From: Paraburkholderia tuberum STM678
Lineage (GTDB): Bacteria > Pseudomonadota > Gammaproteobacteria > Burkholderiales > Burkholderiaceae
Reading direction: 5' to 3'
Assembly: GCF_902833905.1 (NCBI RefSeq)
Contig: NZ_CADFGP010000012.1
Span: 124,001 to 188,000, forward strand
Length of the DNA stretch: 64,000 nucleotides
Part shown: positions 9,173 through 17,421 of the stretch, piece by piece
Layout of the letters: each line of letters starts with the position of its first letter
Position numbering within the stretch: the first letter of the stretch is position 1
Program-made: the position numbers and the translations under genes
Notes under the pieces: generated by a model
Told to the model about the DNA's origin: nothing
Database searches by the model: none
What the model saw: the letters and a program-made list of their open reading frames with translations, nothing else

Positions 9173-9694
9173 ATGAACACCCAAACGCTCGATACACGCG
9201 ACGACGACCCGCAATCCGCAGCCGCTTGCGACACCGCATCATCGACGATCGATCTGCCGATCGGCGCGCACCTGGTCACGCAACGCAACGGCTACGAACA
9301 TCACGGCATCTATGTCGGCAATGGCCGCGTCGTGCACTACTCGGGCTTTGCGGCCTCCGCGCATCCCGGACCGGTCGAGGAAGTCGAACTCGCGCGCTTC
9401 GCCGCCGGCCATTCGCTGTCGGTTCGCGCCACGCCGAGCGCGATCTACGTCGGCGCCGATGCGGTGCGCCGCGCGCGCTCCCGCCTCGGCGAAAACCGCT
9501 ATCGCCTGCTGACCAACAACTGCGAACACTTCTGCGCGTGGTGTCTGCTCGGCGAAAGCCGCAGCGAACAGGTGCATTGCTGCTTGCGCCATCCGAGCAC
9601 GGGCATGCGCGCACTGCTGTGCCTCGTGAAGGCGTTTGTCGAGAGCGGGGCGAGGAACGAACACCGCGTGGCGCAACTCGCGCAAGTCGCGTGA
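9173..9694 (+). CDS. LRAT/NlpC-P60-like domain protein
   Basis: A 173-residue protein with the lecithin-retinol acyltransferase fold of the NlpC/P60 superfamily: PIGAHLVTQRNGYEHHGIYVG contains the catalytic His region and LLTNNCEHFCAWCL contains the catalytic Cys. Bacterial members are usually cysteine acyltransferases or hydrolases of unknown substrate. No signal peptide is seen. I chose the ATG at 9173 because a GAGG sits 6 bases before it; a GTG at 9146 is in frame but lacks a ribosome site. It diverges from the precursor peptide, sharing the 8723-9172 control region, so it may act on the peptide or protect the producer. That role is inference. Confidence 0.8.
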   Translation: MNTQTLDTRDDDPQSAAACDTASSTIDLPIGAHLVTQRNGYEHHGIYVGNGRVVHYSGFAASAHPGPVEEVELARFAAGHSLSVRATPSAIYVGADAVRRARSRLGENRYRLLTNNCEHFCAWCLLGESRSEQVHCCLRHPSTGMRALLCLVKAFVESGARNEHRVAQLAQVA

Positions 9695-9734
9695 ACGCAG
9701 CGCGTCGGGAACGGGACGATTCGAGGAGAACATC

Positions 9735-9986
9735 ATGGTAGCCGCAGAAAAAAGCTTGCACTGGGCCGTCGACAAATGGCTCGCGCCCACGCCGTCGATG
9801 CCCGCGCGCGTGGTGCGGTTCTGCCATCGCGCGTCGCAGCAGCAACGCTATGTATGTGTGCAGGCGTTGAAGCCGGCAGGATTGCTGTCGATTTTCTTCT
9901 TCCGCCACGGCGACGGTTCGTGGAACGTGTTCCCGCCGCAAGCCGAGCGGCCCGCGATGAACGGGTATTGCCGCACGGCCGCGTAG
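9735..9986 (+). CDS. Small hypothetical protein
   Basis: An 83-residue protein starting at the ATG at 9735, preceded by GAGGAG with good spacing, 40 bases after the LRAT gene and probably in its operon. It contains two cysteines in the first half (FCHRAS, YVCVQAL), a hydrophobic FFF stretch and a Trp-rich C-terminal part. I do not recognise a family. A longer in-frame start at 9636 lies inside the LRAT gene and is less likely. Confidence 0.6.
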   Translation: MVAAEKSLHWAVDKWLAPTPSMPARVVRFCHRASQQQRYVCVQALKPAGLLSIFFFRHGDGSWNVFPPQAERPAMNGYCRTAA

Positions 9987-9990
9987 AAAC

Positions 9991-10869
9991 TCATGCGTGA
10001 CCCGCCGTGGCCGCTTCCGTGGCGAGCCACTGACTGAACAGCAACATCGCCGGCGTCATCGGCTTGCCCTTCAGGCAGGTCAGCCAGTAACTGCCCGCCT
10101 TGACCTCGACGTCGAACGGGCGCACCAGACGCCCGGTATTGATCTCCCTTTCGAACATCAACGCAGGCACGAGCGCGATGCCCGCGCCCTGTATCGCCGC
10201 TTCCACCATCAACCGCGACGAATCGAACACCGGTCCGCGCACCGGCCGCGGCGCGATGCCCGCGACCGCGAACCAGTTCATCCAGTCGTCCATGCGGTAC
10301 GAGCGCAGCAGCGTTTCGTTGGCGAGATCGTCGGGCCGCGCGAGGCGCGCGGCGATCTCGGGCGTGCAGAGCAGCGCGAGCGGCGCGTCGAGCAGTTTGG
10401 TGGCGAGCGAGCCGGGCCAGGTGCCGTCGCCGAAACGGATCGCGAAATCGAGGCCCTCGGTCGCGAGGTCGACGAGGTTGTTATTGGTCAGCAGCCGCAG
10501 CTCGACGAACGGATGCGCGTCGCGAAACGACTTCAGGCGCGGCATCAGCCAGCCGAGCGCGAACGTGCCGACCACACCGACCGTCAGCACCTCGTGAAAA
10601 TGCCCGCCGTCGAACTGCTTGAGCACCGCCTCGATACGATCGAACGCGTCGGACAGCACGGGGCGCAGCGCGAGCCCTTCGTCGGTCATCGCGAGGCCGC
10701 GCGGCAAACGCTTGAATAGCGCGGTGCCGAGCCGCTCCTCCAGCGAGCGGACCTGCTGGCTGACCGCGGCTTGGGTCACGTTCAGCTCTTGCGCCGCGCG
10801 CGTGAAGCTCAGATGCCGCGCGGACGATTCGAACGCGCGCAGCGCGTTGAGCGGAAGATACGGTCTCAT
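9991..10869 (-). CDS. LysR-family regulator, AmpR/GcvA type
   Basis: A 292-residue LysR regulator. The N-terminus (MRPYLPLNALRAFESSARHLSFTR in pattern, with the AQELNVTQAAVSQQVRSLE helix-turn-helix) resembles AmpR and GcvA. The rest is a periplasmic-binding-like effector domain. AmpR genes normally diverge from a beta-lactamase gene, but the next gene on the other strand (11210) is a DUF4126 membrane protein 340 bases away, so the target is not evident. The gene converges with the small protein ending at 9986. Confidence 0.9.
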   Translation of the reverse strand: MRPYLPLNALRAFESSARHLSFTRAAQELNVTQAAVSQQVRSLEERLGTALFKRLPRGLAMTDEGLALRPVLSDAFDRIEAVLKQFDGGHFHEVLTVGVVGTFALGWLMPRLKSFRDAHPFVELRLLTNNNLVDLATEGLDFAIRFGDGTWPGSLATKLLDAPLALLCTPEIAARLARPDDLANETLLRSYRMDDWMNWFAVAGIAPRPVRGPVFDSSRLMVEAAIQGAGIALVPALMFEREINTGRLVRPFDVEVKAGSYWLTCLKGKPMTPAMLLFSQWLATEAATAGHA

Positions 10870-11209
10870 GGTGCAGATACAAGATTTTCTTGTGAGTGGG
10901 CTAACTTATCACCATCGGCCCACTTCGCTGACTCCCTGTCTCTTATTCGCTAGTCGAATTGTGCGACACTAGGGCCACATCGACGGGGGCAATCGCATGC
11001 CCGGCGCCGCGCCAGACGCGCGGTGGCGAGTCGGCAATGAAGAGCCGGCAATTGTGAGCGACGGTGAACGGCCGCCGCGGATTGCCTCGATGTAGGTGGT
11101 GAGAAGTTGACTGTCCAGATGGAATGCTCGACATGTTCTGCCGACGTTCGTCCAGGTAAGCCGTCGGCTCGTGCAACCTTGCATCATTGCCCTCGATCGG
11201 GAGTCCGCT
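10870..11209. other. Intergenic region between LysR and DUF4126 genes
   Basis: About 340 bases with no supported gene. It should contain the divergent promoters of the LysR regulator and of the DUF4126 gene. No clear -10/-35 pair, terminator or repeat stands out. Confidence 0.4.
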
Positions 11210-11701
11210 ATGTCCGTGTATGTTCTGGCCTTGCTGATTGGCGTCGTCGCCGGCCTTCGCTCGATGATCGCCCCCACCGCCGTCAGCTGGGCCGCGCGTC
11301 TGGGATGGCTGCCGCTGCAAGGCACGTCGCTTGCCTTCCTCGGCTTCGCGGCCACGCCGTATATCTTCACCGTGCTGGCGGTCATCGAACTGATCACGGA
11401 TCAATTGCCCGAAACGCCGAGCCGCAAGGTGCCGCTGCAGTTCGGCGCGCGAATCGTGCTCGGTGCGCTGAGCGGCGCGGCGATTAGCGGCGCGCATGGC
11501 GGCCTGGCGGGGGGCATGATCGTCGGGGTGGTGGGCGCGGTGGTCGGCGCGGTAGGCGCGGTGATCGGCACGCTCGGCGGCGCGAAGGTGCGCAGTTCGC
11601 TCGCCAGCATGTTCGGGCGCGATGCGCCCGCGGCGTTGATCGAGGACGTGGTCGCGATCGTCGCGGCTGCGTTGATCGTCGTATCGTTGCACGGGTTCTG
11701 A
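11210..11701 (+). CDS. DUF4126-like membrane protein
   Basis: A 163-residue very hydrophobic protein, with an N-terminal helix (SVYVLALLIGVVAGLRSM), several Gly/Ala/Val-rich membrane segments in the middle and a C-terminal helix. The pattern GLRSMIAPTAVSW and the later EDVVAIVAAALIV segment agree with the DUF4126 family, of unknown function. The ATG at 11210 has GGGAG upstream; an in-frame start at 11171 has none. No link to its neighbours is apparent. Confidence 0.75.
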   Translation: MSVYVLALLIGVVAGLRSMIAPTAVSWAARLGWLPLQGTSLAFLGFAATPYIFTVLAVIELITDQLPETPSRKVPLQFGARIVLGALSGAAISGAHGGLAGGMIVGVVGAVVGAVGAVIGTLGGAKVRSSLASMFGRDAPAALIEDVVAIVAAALIVVSLHGF

Positions 11702-11710
11702 CATAAACGC

Positions 11711-11749
11711 AAAAACGCGGCGGGACGCTTTGCGCGTCGCCGCCGCGTT
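11711..11749 (-). terminator. Rho-independent terminator for the SLAC1-like gene
   Basis: AACGCGGCGG and CCGCCGCGTT form a long GC stem with an inner GACGC/GCGTC helix. On the minus strand it is followed by TTTTT, so it ends transcripts from the gene that stops at 11767. Confidence 0.8.
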
Positions 11750-11766
11750 CGGTCGCTGCCCGCAGC

Positions 11767-12789
11767 TTATTGAACCCGGGCGATTCGCGCGGCCGTCGTG
11801 ACTTGCGTGACCGGCGCCGCCGCCGTCGAACTCGCCGCCACGGGCGGCATCAGCTTGCCTTGCATGAGCAGCTGAAGCGTCTTCACGACCAGAATCGCGA
11901 TGATCGCGTTCGCCACCACGAACAGAACCGGTGCCGCGAATTCGATCGGACCCGTCGCGCCGCGTTCGACGAGACGCAGGGCCATCGTCGGCAACGCCGC
12001 TACGCCGAAGCTGAACGCCCAGTAGCCGGGCACGAATGCCTGTTGGCGGATCCACGGCAGCAAACGCAGCAGCATCAGCGCCTGATAGAGACCGTAGCCA
12101 AGCAGCGCGTAGGCGAACAGGTCGGGCGTGCCGCTGGTGAGGCTCAAATACGCGACACCACCGACGACTGGCGGCGCGAGTTGCACGCCGAGGGTCGGGC
12201 GCAGCGCTTCGGGCAGCGGTTCATGCACGGCGGCGCGATGCAGGATCATCGATTCGAGCGCGAGCCACGCCAGCATGCCGCCGCCGAAAAACAGCTCGCC
12301 CAGTTGATGGAAGCCGAATGCGGCCGAGCTCGCCGCCGCGACGAAGCCCGCTCCGACCGTCGGCAGATAGATCGCCGGCGTGGTCAGTTCGGGCTTGCGG
12401 CCGCCTTGCCACAGCTTGCCCTGTAGATAGACGCCGAGCCCAAGTTGCGCGATCGCCGCGATGCCGTACAGCGTCAGCGCGAGGGTATGCGCGTACGGCT
12501 GCAGCAGTTGCGCGGCAAGCAGCGTCGAAATCGGCGCGAGCGCGACGAACGAAGACTGCACCGGATGATTCAGTTCGGCGCGTGCGTCGTCGGTCCGTGC
12601 GAACCACTTGTGCGCGTAGGCGAACAGAATGATGACCCAGACGGCGAGCGCCGCGATCGTCACCACGCTGCCGGCGACGGCCGGCAAGTGCCACAGGCGG
12701 ATTGCGACGCGCCACAGGTTGGCCAGCGCCAACGAGCCCACCGCGATGCTCAAGAAGCCAGCGGGAACCGCACCACGATTGCTGTTCAT
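11767..12789 (-). CDS. SLAC1/TehA (TDT) family transporter
   Basis: A 340-residue protein with about ten hydrophobic segments, in keeping with the tellurite-resistance/dicarboxylate transporter family (TehA, plant SLAC1 anion channel). Recognisable features are the N-terminal PAGFLSIAVGSLALANLWRVA segment and the helix with PYAHTLALTLYG. I chose the ATG at 12789 because GGAGG lies just before it on the minus strand; an in-frame start at 12885 is longer but lacks a ribosome site. The substrate is not predictable. It ends at a clear terminator and stands alone. Confidence 0.82.
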   Translation of the reverse strand: MNSNRGAVPAGFLSIAVGSLALANLWRVAIRLWHLPAVAGSVVTIAALAVWVIILFAYAHKWFARTDDARAELNHPVQSSFVALAPISTLLAAQLLQPYAHTLALTLYGIAAIAQLGLGVYLQGKLWQGGRKPELTTPAIYLPTVGAGFVAAASSAAFGFHQLGELFFGGGMLAWLALESMILHRAAVHEPLPEALRPTLGVQLAPPVVGGVAYLSLTSGTPDLFAYALLGYGLYQALMLLRLLPWIRQQAFVPGYWAFSFGVAALPTMALRLVERGATGPIEFAAPVLFVVANAIIAILVVKTLQLLMQGKLMPPVAASSTAAAPVTQVTTAARIARVQ

Positions 12790-12969
12790 GACGACCTCCG
12801 AAAGTTGCGTCGCGCTGCGGGTTGCTGGCCATGCGCGATCGATGGCGTACTGTAAAAGGCAACGGAGAATCGCAGAACGCTGCAAACGCTCGACAAATGG
12901 CGCGAGCGTCTCAAGCTGTGTTTTAGCGGGGGAAAGGGGCAGAGAAGGCGGGGGGAGGAAGGGCGGCCG

Positions 12970-13320
12970 TCAACCGCCCATGCGCACCAGCATCGCCAGC
13001 AGCTGGTCGAACGAAAGCGGCTTGCGCGCGTAGGCAAAATGTGGATTCGGCTGCACCGGAATGTCCGATGCGGCGCTGCACAGGATGATCGGAATCTCGC
13101 GCAGCTCTGGGTCCTCATACAGCGTCGTGCACAACTGGAGGCCCGACATGACCGGCATCATGCAATCGGACACGATGATATCGGGCCGGCTCGAACGGAC
13201 CAGTTCGAGCGCGACGGAGCCGTTCGACGCCGTCCGTACCGCATAGCCGTGTCGTTCCAGCAGCAGCCGCCACACCGTGAGGATGTCGAACTCGTCGTCC
13301 ACCACCAGAATGGTTTTCAT
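12970..13320 (-). CDS. CheY-like single-domain response regulator
   Basis: A 116-residue receiver domain with the acidic pair VVDDE, the phosphoacceptor Asp in IIVSDCMMPV and the conserved Lys in YARKPLS. There is no output domain. It starts 6 bases after the KaiC-like gene, so the two are co-transcribed; signalling between a receiver and KaiC-like ATPase is plausible because such pairs recur. No histidine kinase is adjacent. Confidence 0.93.
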   Translation of the reverse strand: MKTILVVDDEFDILTVWRLLLERHGYAVRTASNGSVALELVRSSRPDIIVSDCMMPVMSGLQLCTTLYEDPELREIPIILCSAASDIPVQPNPHFAYARKPLSFDQLLAMLVRMGG

Positions 13321-13326
13321 GGGCGG

Positions 13327-14847
13327 CTAGGTTTTTCGCCCCAATTGCAGCGTGGCCGACAGGCCCGGCGTCGATTGGATGCCCGCGGCGCCGGGCGAGC
13401 CGTCGATCACGTCGAGTCCTTGCGACGAAATCGACAGTTCGCGCAGTGACGTGTCGTGCGCGCTTTCGCGTTGCTTCACCACCGAAATCACGCGCCGCAG
13501 TCCGCCTTCGGTCTCGGCGTAGCGCAGCAGCACGAGGTTTTCGGTCAACGCCGACACGCGCACGGCCTTCGCGTGACCCGGATCGCTGTACAGCGGCAGT
13601 TCCTCGGTGACGAGCGTCGTGACGGTCGCTTCGCGCAACTGATGCAGCAGTGCATTGAGGAACAGGCCGAAGCGCTCGGTACGCAACGCCGAATCGCGAA
13701 AGCCCTCGACGCCGTCGATCACGATGCGCGTCGCGCTGGTCTGCTTGACGGTGGCGAGCGCTTTCGACGCGATTTCATCGACCGCGAGTTCGATCGCCGG
13801 GTGCCAAAGCACCATCAGACGACCGTCCTGCCACGCATCGGCAAGCGCGATCGACACCGCTTCGGCCTTGCCGATGAGTCTCTGCGGACTCTCGTAGAAG
13901 CCGAGATACACGCAACGCTCGCCGCGTGCGAGACCGGCCGCGAGGAACTGCAGGCACAGCAGCGTCTTGCCGACGCCCGACGGGCCGATCAGCGTGGTCG
14001 TCGCGCCTTGCGCGAAGCCGCCGCCGAGCAGGTTGTCCAGGTGCAACAAGCCGAAGCCGAGCCGTGCTTTCAGATCGACGGGGCCCGCTTGCTCCGCGCA
14101 CTGCGCTTCGAGGCGCGGGAACATCAGCAGCCCGCTGCCGGCGATGCGGAAGAAGTGCTTGCCCATCAGATGATCGCGCGCGCGCATCTTGTGCACTTCG
14201 ATTTCGCGCGCGCGCCGCATGCCGTCGTGATAGCTGTTCAGCTCGATCAGACCGTCCACCAGCGTGTGCTCGGGATGCGACTCGTTGCCCGACAGCGGCG
14301 CGAGCAGCAGTGTCGTGCAGTCCATCGCGGCGACCAGCGCGTTCAGCTCGTGGATGAACTTCGACAGCGACAGCTCGGTTTCGCTGAATTCGCGCGCGCT
14401 GCGAAAGCCGTCGATGATCATCAGGCTCGGCCGGTAGTCGTAGATGCTCGACGCGATCAGCTTCAGGAAACCGTCGAGGCCGTCCTGCATCAGCTCGTGA
14501 TAGCCGGACACGAACAGCATCTGCTGCGCGACCGCGGCTTCGTCGAAAAAGCTCAGGCCTTTCAGGTGACCGAGCAGCTTGTCGTGCGATTCGGCGATCA
14601 GCGTCATGTACAGCACTTTCTCGCCTTGCCGCACCCGATGAAAACCGATCTGGCTCGACAGGATCGTCTTGCCGGCGCCGGCCATGCCCTCCAGTAGATA
14701 GACACCACCGCTCACGAGACCGCCGCCGAGGATCTCGTCGAAACCGGGCACGCCGGTTTCGACATTGCGTCGCGCCGCGTCAGGCCGGGCCGCGTCAGGT
14801 CGCGCCGCGTCGGACGGGCGGGACGTGTTGGATGCGTCGGTAGTCAT
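13327..14847 (-). CDS. KaiC-like (RAD55 family) dual ATPase
   Basis: A 506-residue protein with two RecA/KaiC domains: the first P-loop is GMAGAGKT (about residue 58), the second GPSGVGKT (about 290). Both are followed by Walker B-like LMIIDGF and RIVIDGV. KaiC-like proteins in bacteria without kaiA/kaiB act in stress or signalling rather than in a proven clock. Before the first domain is a short repeated DAARP tract, coded by near-repeats at about 14775-14815. The ATG at 14847 is used here; a TTG at 14865 in frame is an alternative and neither has a strong ribosome site. It forms an operon with the CheY-like gene. Confidence 0.88.
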   Translation of the reverse strand: MTTDASNTSRPSDAARPDAARPDAARRNVETGVPGFDEILGGGLVSGGVYLLEGMAGAGKTILSSQIGFHRVRQGEKVLYMTLIAESHDKLLGHLKGLSFFDEAAVAQQMLFVSGYHELMQDGLDGFLKLIASSIYDYRPSLMIIDGFRSAREFSETELSLSKFIHELNALVAAMDCTTLLLAPLSGNESHPEHTLVDGLIELNSYHDGMRRAREIEVHKMRARDHLMGKHFFRIAGSGLLMFPRLEAQCAEQAGPVDLKARLGFGLLHLDNLLGGGFAQGATTTLIGPSGVGKTLLCLQFLAAGLARGERCVYLGFYESPQRLIGKAEAVSIALADAWQDGRLMVLWHPAIELAVDEIASKALATVKQTSATRIVIDGVEGFRDSALRTERFGLFLNALLHQLREATVTTLVTEELPLYSDPGHAKAVRVSALTENLVLLRYAETEGGLRRVISVVKQRESAHDTSLRELSISSQGLDVIDGSPGAAGIQSTPGLSATLQLGRKT

Positions 14848-15352
14848 TGTCGATGTGTCGTTCAAAGTGCGAGCGACGGCCTGGTCGTAACCGTCCTATG
14901 CTCAAATCCGTTGGGGCAGCAATCCCCATTCCCGATCGCGAGCGACAGTCTCCCGCGGCGTGAAATGCGGGGAGTCTATCCGGCAACGCGTGCCCGGCGA
15001 ACGGCGTGTGCTCGACATGGCGGCGTGAGAGGGCGAAAAAGGCCGGCGGCGAGGAGCCGGTGCATGCGGTATGAGGGGGAGTGAAGTGCGGTGGCCGGTC
15101 GAACTTGCAAACCGATGCAATGAAACGGAAAGGCGAGCGCTTCGCTCATACGGCGCCGCAGGCTTCGGTCGAGGCTGCCGACCACATAGGTCAGGTGCAG
15201 GTTCGAACGAGGGCTGCGAGTGGCGCCGGCTTCGGCGGACGGCTTCTGATGCTGGTTCATGGTGTACCGGGTGACGCGCCGCGCCGTATACAATTCGGCA
15301 GCGCCTGATCCCAGCGGGCTTACACCCGCCTATTTGCCAACCGATCCAACCC
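14848..15352. other. Intergenic region, no gene seen
   Basis: About 500 bases between the divergent KaiC-like and squalene/phytoene synthase genes. Short open frames occur on both strands but none has a ribosome site plus a recognisable product. It must carry two divergent promoters; no consensus pair is convincing. Confidence 0.4.
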
Positions 15353-16399
15353 ATGCCGAATCCGACCCGGGCCTTTCTTCTCGGCCCGCTCCTGAAAGGC
15401 GTTTCACGCTCCTTCTATCTGACGCTGCGCGTGCTGCCCATCGGCATGCGCGATCCGATCGGCCTTGCGTATCTGCTCGCGCGCGCTGCCGATACGATTG
15501 CGGACACCTCGCTGATCGCGCCAGGCCAACGCCTCGAATTGCTGCTCGCGTTGCGCGATCAGGTCAATGGCGTGGCCGTCGACAGCGCGCCGTTCCAGCG
15601 CATCGCCGCGGAAGTCGCGGGTCAGCAGGCGCAGTCGGATGAAAAGCTGCTGCTCGAATCGTTGAGCCCCGCGCTCGACGTGCTCGCGCAACTGAGCGAG
15701 TCCGACTGCCACTCGGTGCGCGCGATCGTCACGACGCTGACCGAGGGCATGGAATTCGATCTACGCACGTTCCCCGACGAACGCTCCGGCCAGATCGCGG
15801 CGCTGCGCGAATACGACGAACTCGATCGCTATACGTATCTGGTCGCGGGCTGCGTCGGCGAGTTCTGGACCACGATGACTTACGCGCACATGCCAGGCAC
15901 GCTGAAAGAACAACCCGACACGATGAAGCAGCGTGGCGTGCGTTTCGGCAAGGCATTGCAGATGACCAACGTGCTGCGCGATTGCGGAAAAGATTTGCGC
16001 ATCGGCCGCTGCTATCTGCCGCAGAGCATGCTCGAGCGCCACGGTCTGAGCGCGCGCGATCTGTTGCAACCGGCCAATTCGATGCGCGCGCGGCCGCTGC
16101 TCGTCGAACTGCTGCGCAAGACGCTCGATCATTTCCGCGCGGCGCTCGACTATACGCTCGCGATTCCGGTGAGCGCGGTGCGCTTGCGGCTCGCCTGCCT
16201 GTGGCCGATCCTCATCGGCCTCGACACCTTACTGCTGCTCGCGGATAACGACGCGTGGCTCGATCCGGCGAAAGTGTCGAAGGTGACGCGCCATGACGTG
16301 TATCGGATCATCGCGTCATCGCTGCTGCTGGTGCCGTCGAATGCGCTGGTGCGCCATGCGATCAATAGCCGCATCGCGCGGATCGAGACTCGGCTGTAG
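15353..16399 (+). CDS. Squalene/phytoene synthase family protein
   Basis: A 348-residue trans-isoprenyl diphosphate synthase of the head-to-head type, joining two prenyl diphosphates (farnesyl or geranylgeranyl). The two Asp-rich motifs are DTIAD (about 46-50) and NVLRDCGKDLRIGRCYLP (about 205-222), and SRSFYLTLRVLP near the N-terminus is the usual substrate-site start. A GVRFGKALQMTN helix precedes the second motif. Length fits single-domain bacterial squalene synthases. Hopanoid or carotenoid genes are not adjacent, so the product is uncertain. Confidence 0.88.
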   Translation: MPNPTRAFLLGPLLKGVSRSFYLTLRVLPIGMRDPIGLAYLLARAADTIADTSLIAPGQRLELLLALRDQVNGVAVDSAPFQRIAAEVAGQQAQSDEKLLLESLSPALDVLAQLSESDCHSVRAIVTTLTEGMEFDLRTFPDERSGQIAALREYDELDRYTYLVAGCVGEFWTTMTYAHMPGTLKEQPDTMKQRGVRFGKALQMTNVLRDCGKDLRIGRCYLPQSMLERHGLSARDLLQPANSMRARPLLVELLRKTLDHFRAALDYTLAIPVSAVRLRLACLWPILIGLDTLLLLADNDAWLDPAKVSKVTRHDVYRIIASSLLLVPSNALVRHAINSRIARIETRL

Positions 16400-16583
16400 G
16401 CGTAAACGCCTACGGTTGCGCGCACAGTCACGCGCATCGAATAAAACTGAATCGCTTCAATGCACTACGAATCGCCCGCAGTAGTCGCGATTTATTCTGG
16501 ATCATTGAATCTTCAACAATCGGGAAAGCCCCAGGCCACTGCATTCGCGCTTCACGTTAGTCTCTTCGAAAAGGAGGCGACCC

Positions 16584-16832
16584 ATGCGACAAGCGTTCAA
16601 TATTGCGTTGGTGCTTTTGCTTGGCTATCTAATGGCGGATCGGGCCTTGATGCGTGCGCAGGCGGGCGAGGTCGGCACGATTACGTGTCACGAGGGCGCG
16701 GCGCTCGTCAAATCGGACGCGTTGAAAAAGGGCTTTGGTGACGCTGGCGCGAGCGCGCAGAGCGAGAGCTTCCTGTCGAGTTGCCTCGTGACCGGGCGCG
16801 GCCAGGTCGGCAATCTGATCGCACGCGACTGA
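16584..16832 (+). CDS. Small exported or membrane-anchored hypothetical protein
   Basis: An 82-residue protein with an N-terminal hydrophobic stretch (FNIALVLLLGYLMA) that may be a signal peptide or anchor, then a short polar domain with two cysteines (ITCHEGA and LSSCLVTG) that could form a disulfide in the periplasm. AAAGGAGG is well placed before the ATG, which supports expression. No family recognised. Confidence 0.7.
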   Translation: MRQAFNIALVLLLGYLMADRALMRAQAGEVGTITCHEGAALVKSDALKKGFGDAGASAQSESFLSSCLVTGRGQVGNLIARD

Positions 16833-16883
16833 GCGCGGGCAGCCGAGAATTCATCGCGGCGCACGCAGAGCGGCGCGAAAAAG

Positions 16884-16989
16884 CGCCCAGACCGTGAAGG
16901 CCTGGGCGAAGTCATCGGGAGCCCGATGACGGAGGTAACCACATACGAACTGGCCCGCGCTCGGAGATACCCGAGTCGCGGGCCAGTTC
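16884..16989. ncRNA. Three consecutive hairpins, candidate structured RNA
   Basis: Three stem-loops lie in series: 16884-16908 (CGCCCAG/CTGGGCG), 16911-16930 (GTCATCGG/CCGATGAC with a 4-base loop) and 16947-16989 (13-base stem GAACTGGCCCGCG/CGCGGGCCAGTTC with an inner CTCGG/CCGAG helix). Only a weak T run follows on the + strand. They may be a small RNA, the 3' UTR of the gene ending at 16832, or a two-way terminator between it and the DUF4148 gene. Strand is not decided. Confidence 0.45.
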
Positions 16990-17106
16990 ATTTGAATCGG
17001 GGTGCGCGTCGCAAGGACGCGCTATTTGGAAGTGCTCGCGGTTCGTTTCGCCGTAGGGCTTCGTGGCCACACAGCTGCGCTTGACGAACCGCCTGCCACC
17101 TACCGC

Positions 17107-17421
17107 TTACTGACCGAAGTAGACCGACTTCGGGCCACTCGTCGGAGCCGCATGGCTCGTTTGCGACGTACCGCTCAACACACCACCGAAGCCGGTAGCG
17201 GCTTGACCGACGCCGTTTTGCGCGTCGACGCGGGCTTGCGCAGCCTGGATGTCAGCCGGGTAGTGCGGGTCGGCGTGACCAGGTTGATAGCCGGCCTTTT
17301 CCAGTTGGATCAGCTCGGCGCGCACTTGAGCGCGGGTCACGGGCTGGTTGGCTTGCGCGAACGCGGCGACCGGAGCGGCGACAGCGACGGCGATGACAAC
17401 GGCTTGAATCAGCGATTTCAT
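17107..17421 (-). CDS. DUF4148 domain protein
   Basis: A 104-residue periplasmic protein with a clear signal peptide (SLIQAVVIAVAVAAPVAAFA, cleavage after AQA-like sequence) and the DUF4148 pattern TRAQVRAELIQLEKAGYQP followed by YPADIQAAQARV. This family is expanded in Burkholderia and relatives; function unknown. A GGAGGTAA-type ribosome site lies before the ATG on the minus strand. It converges with the small exported protein at 16584. Confidence 0.9.
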   Translation of the reverse strand: MKSLIQAVVIAVAVAAPVAAFAQANQPVTRAQVRAELIQLEKAGYQPGHADPHYPADIQAAQARVDAQNGVGQAATGFGGVLSGTSQTSHAAPTSGPKSVYFGQ

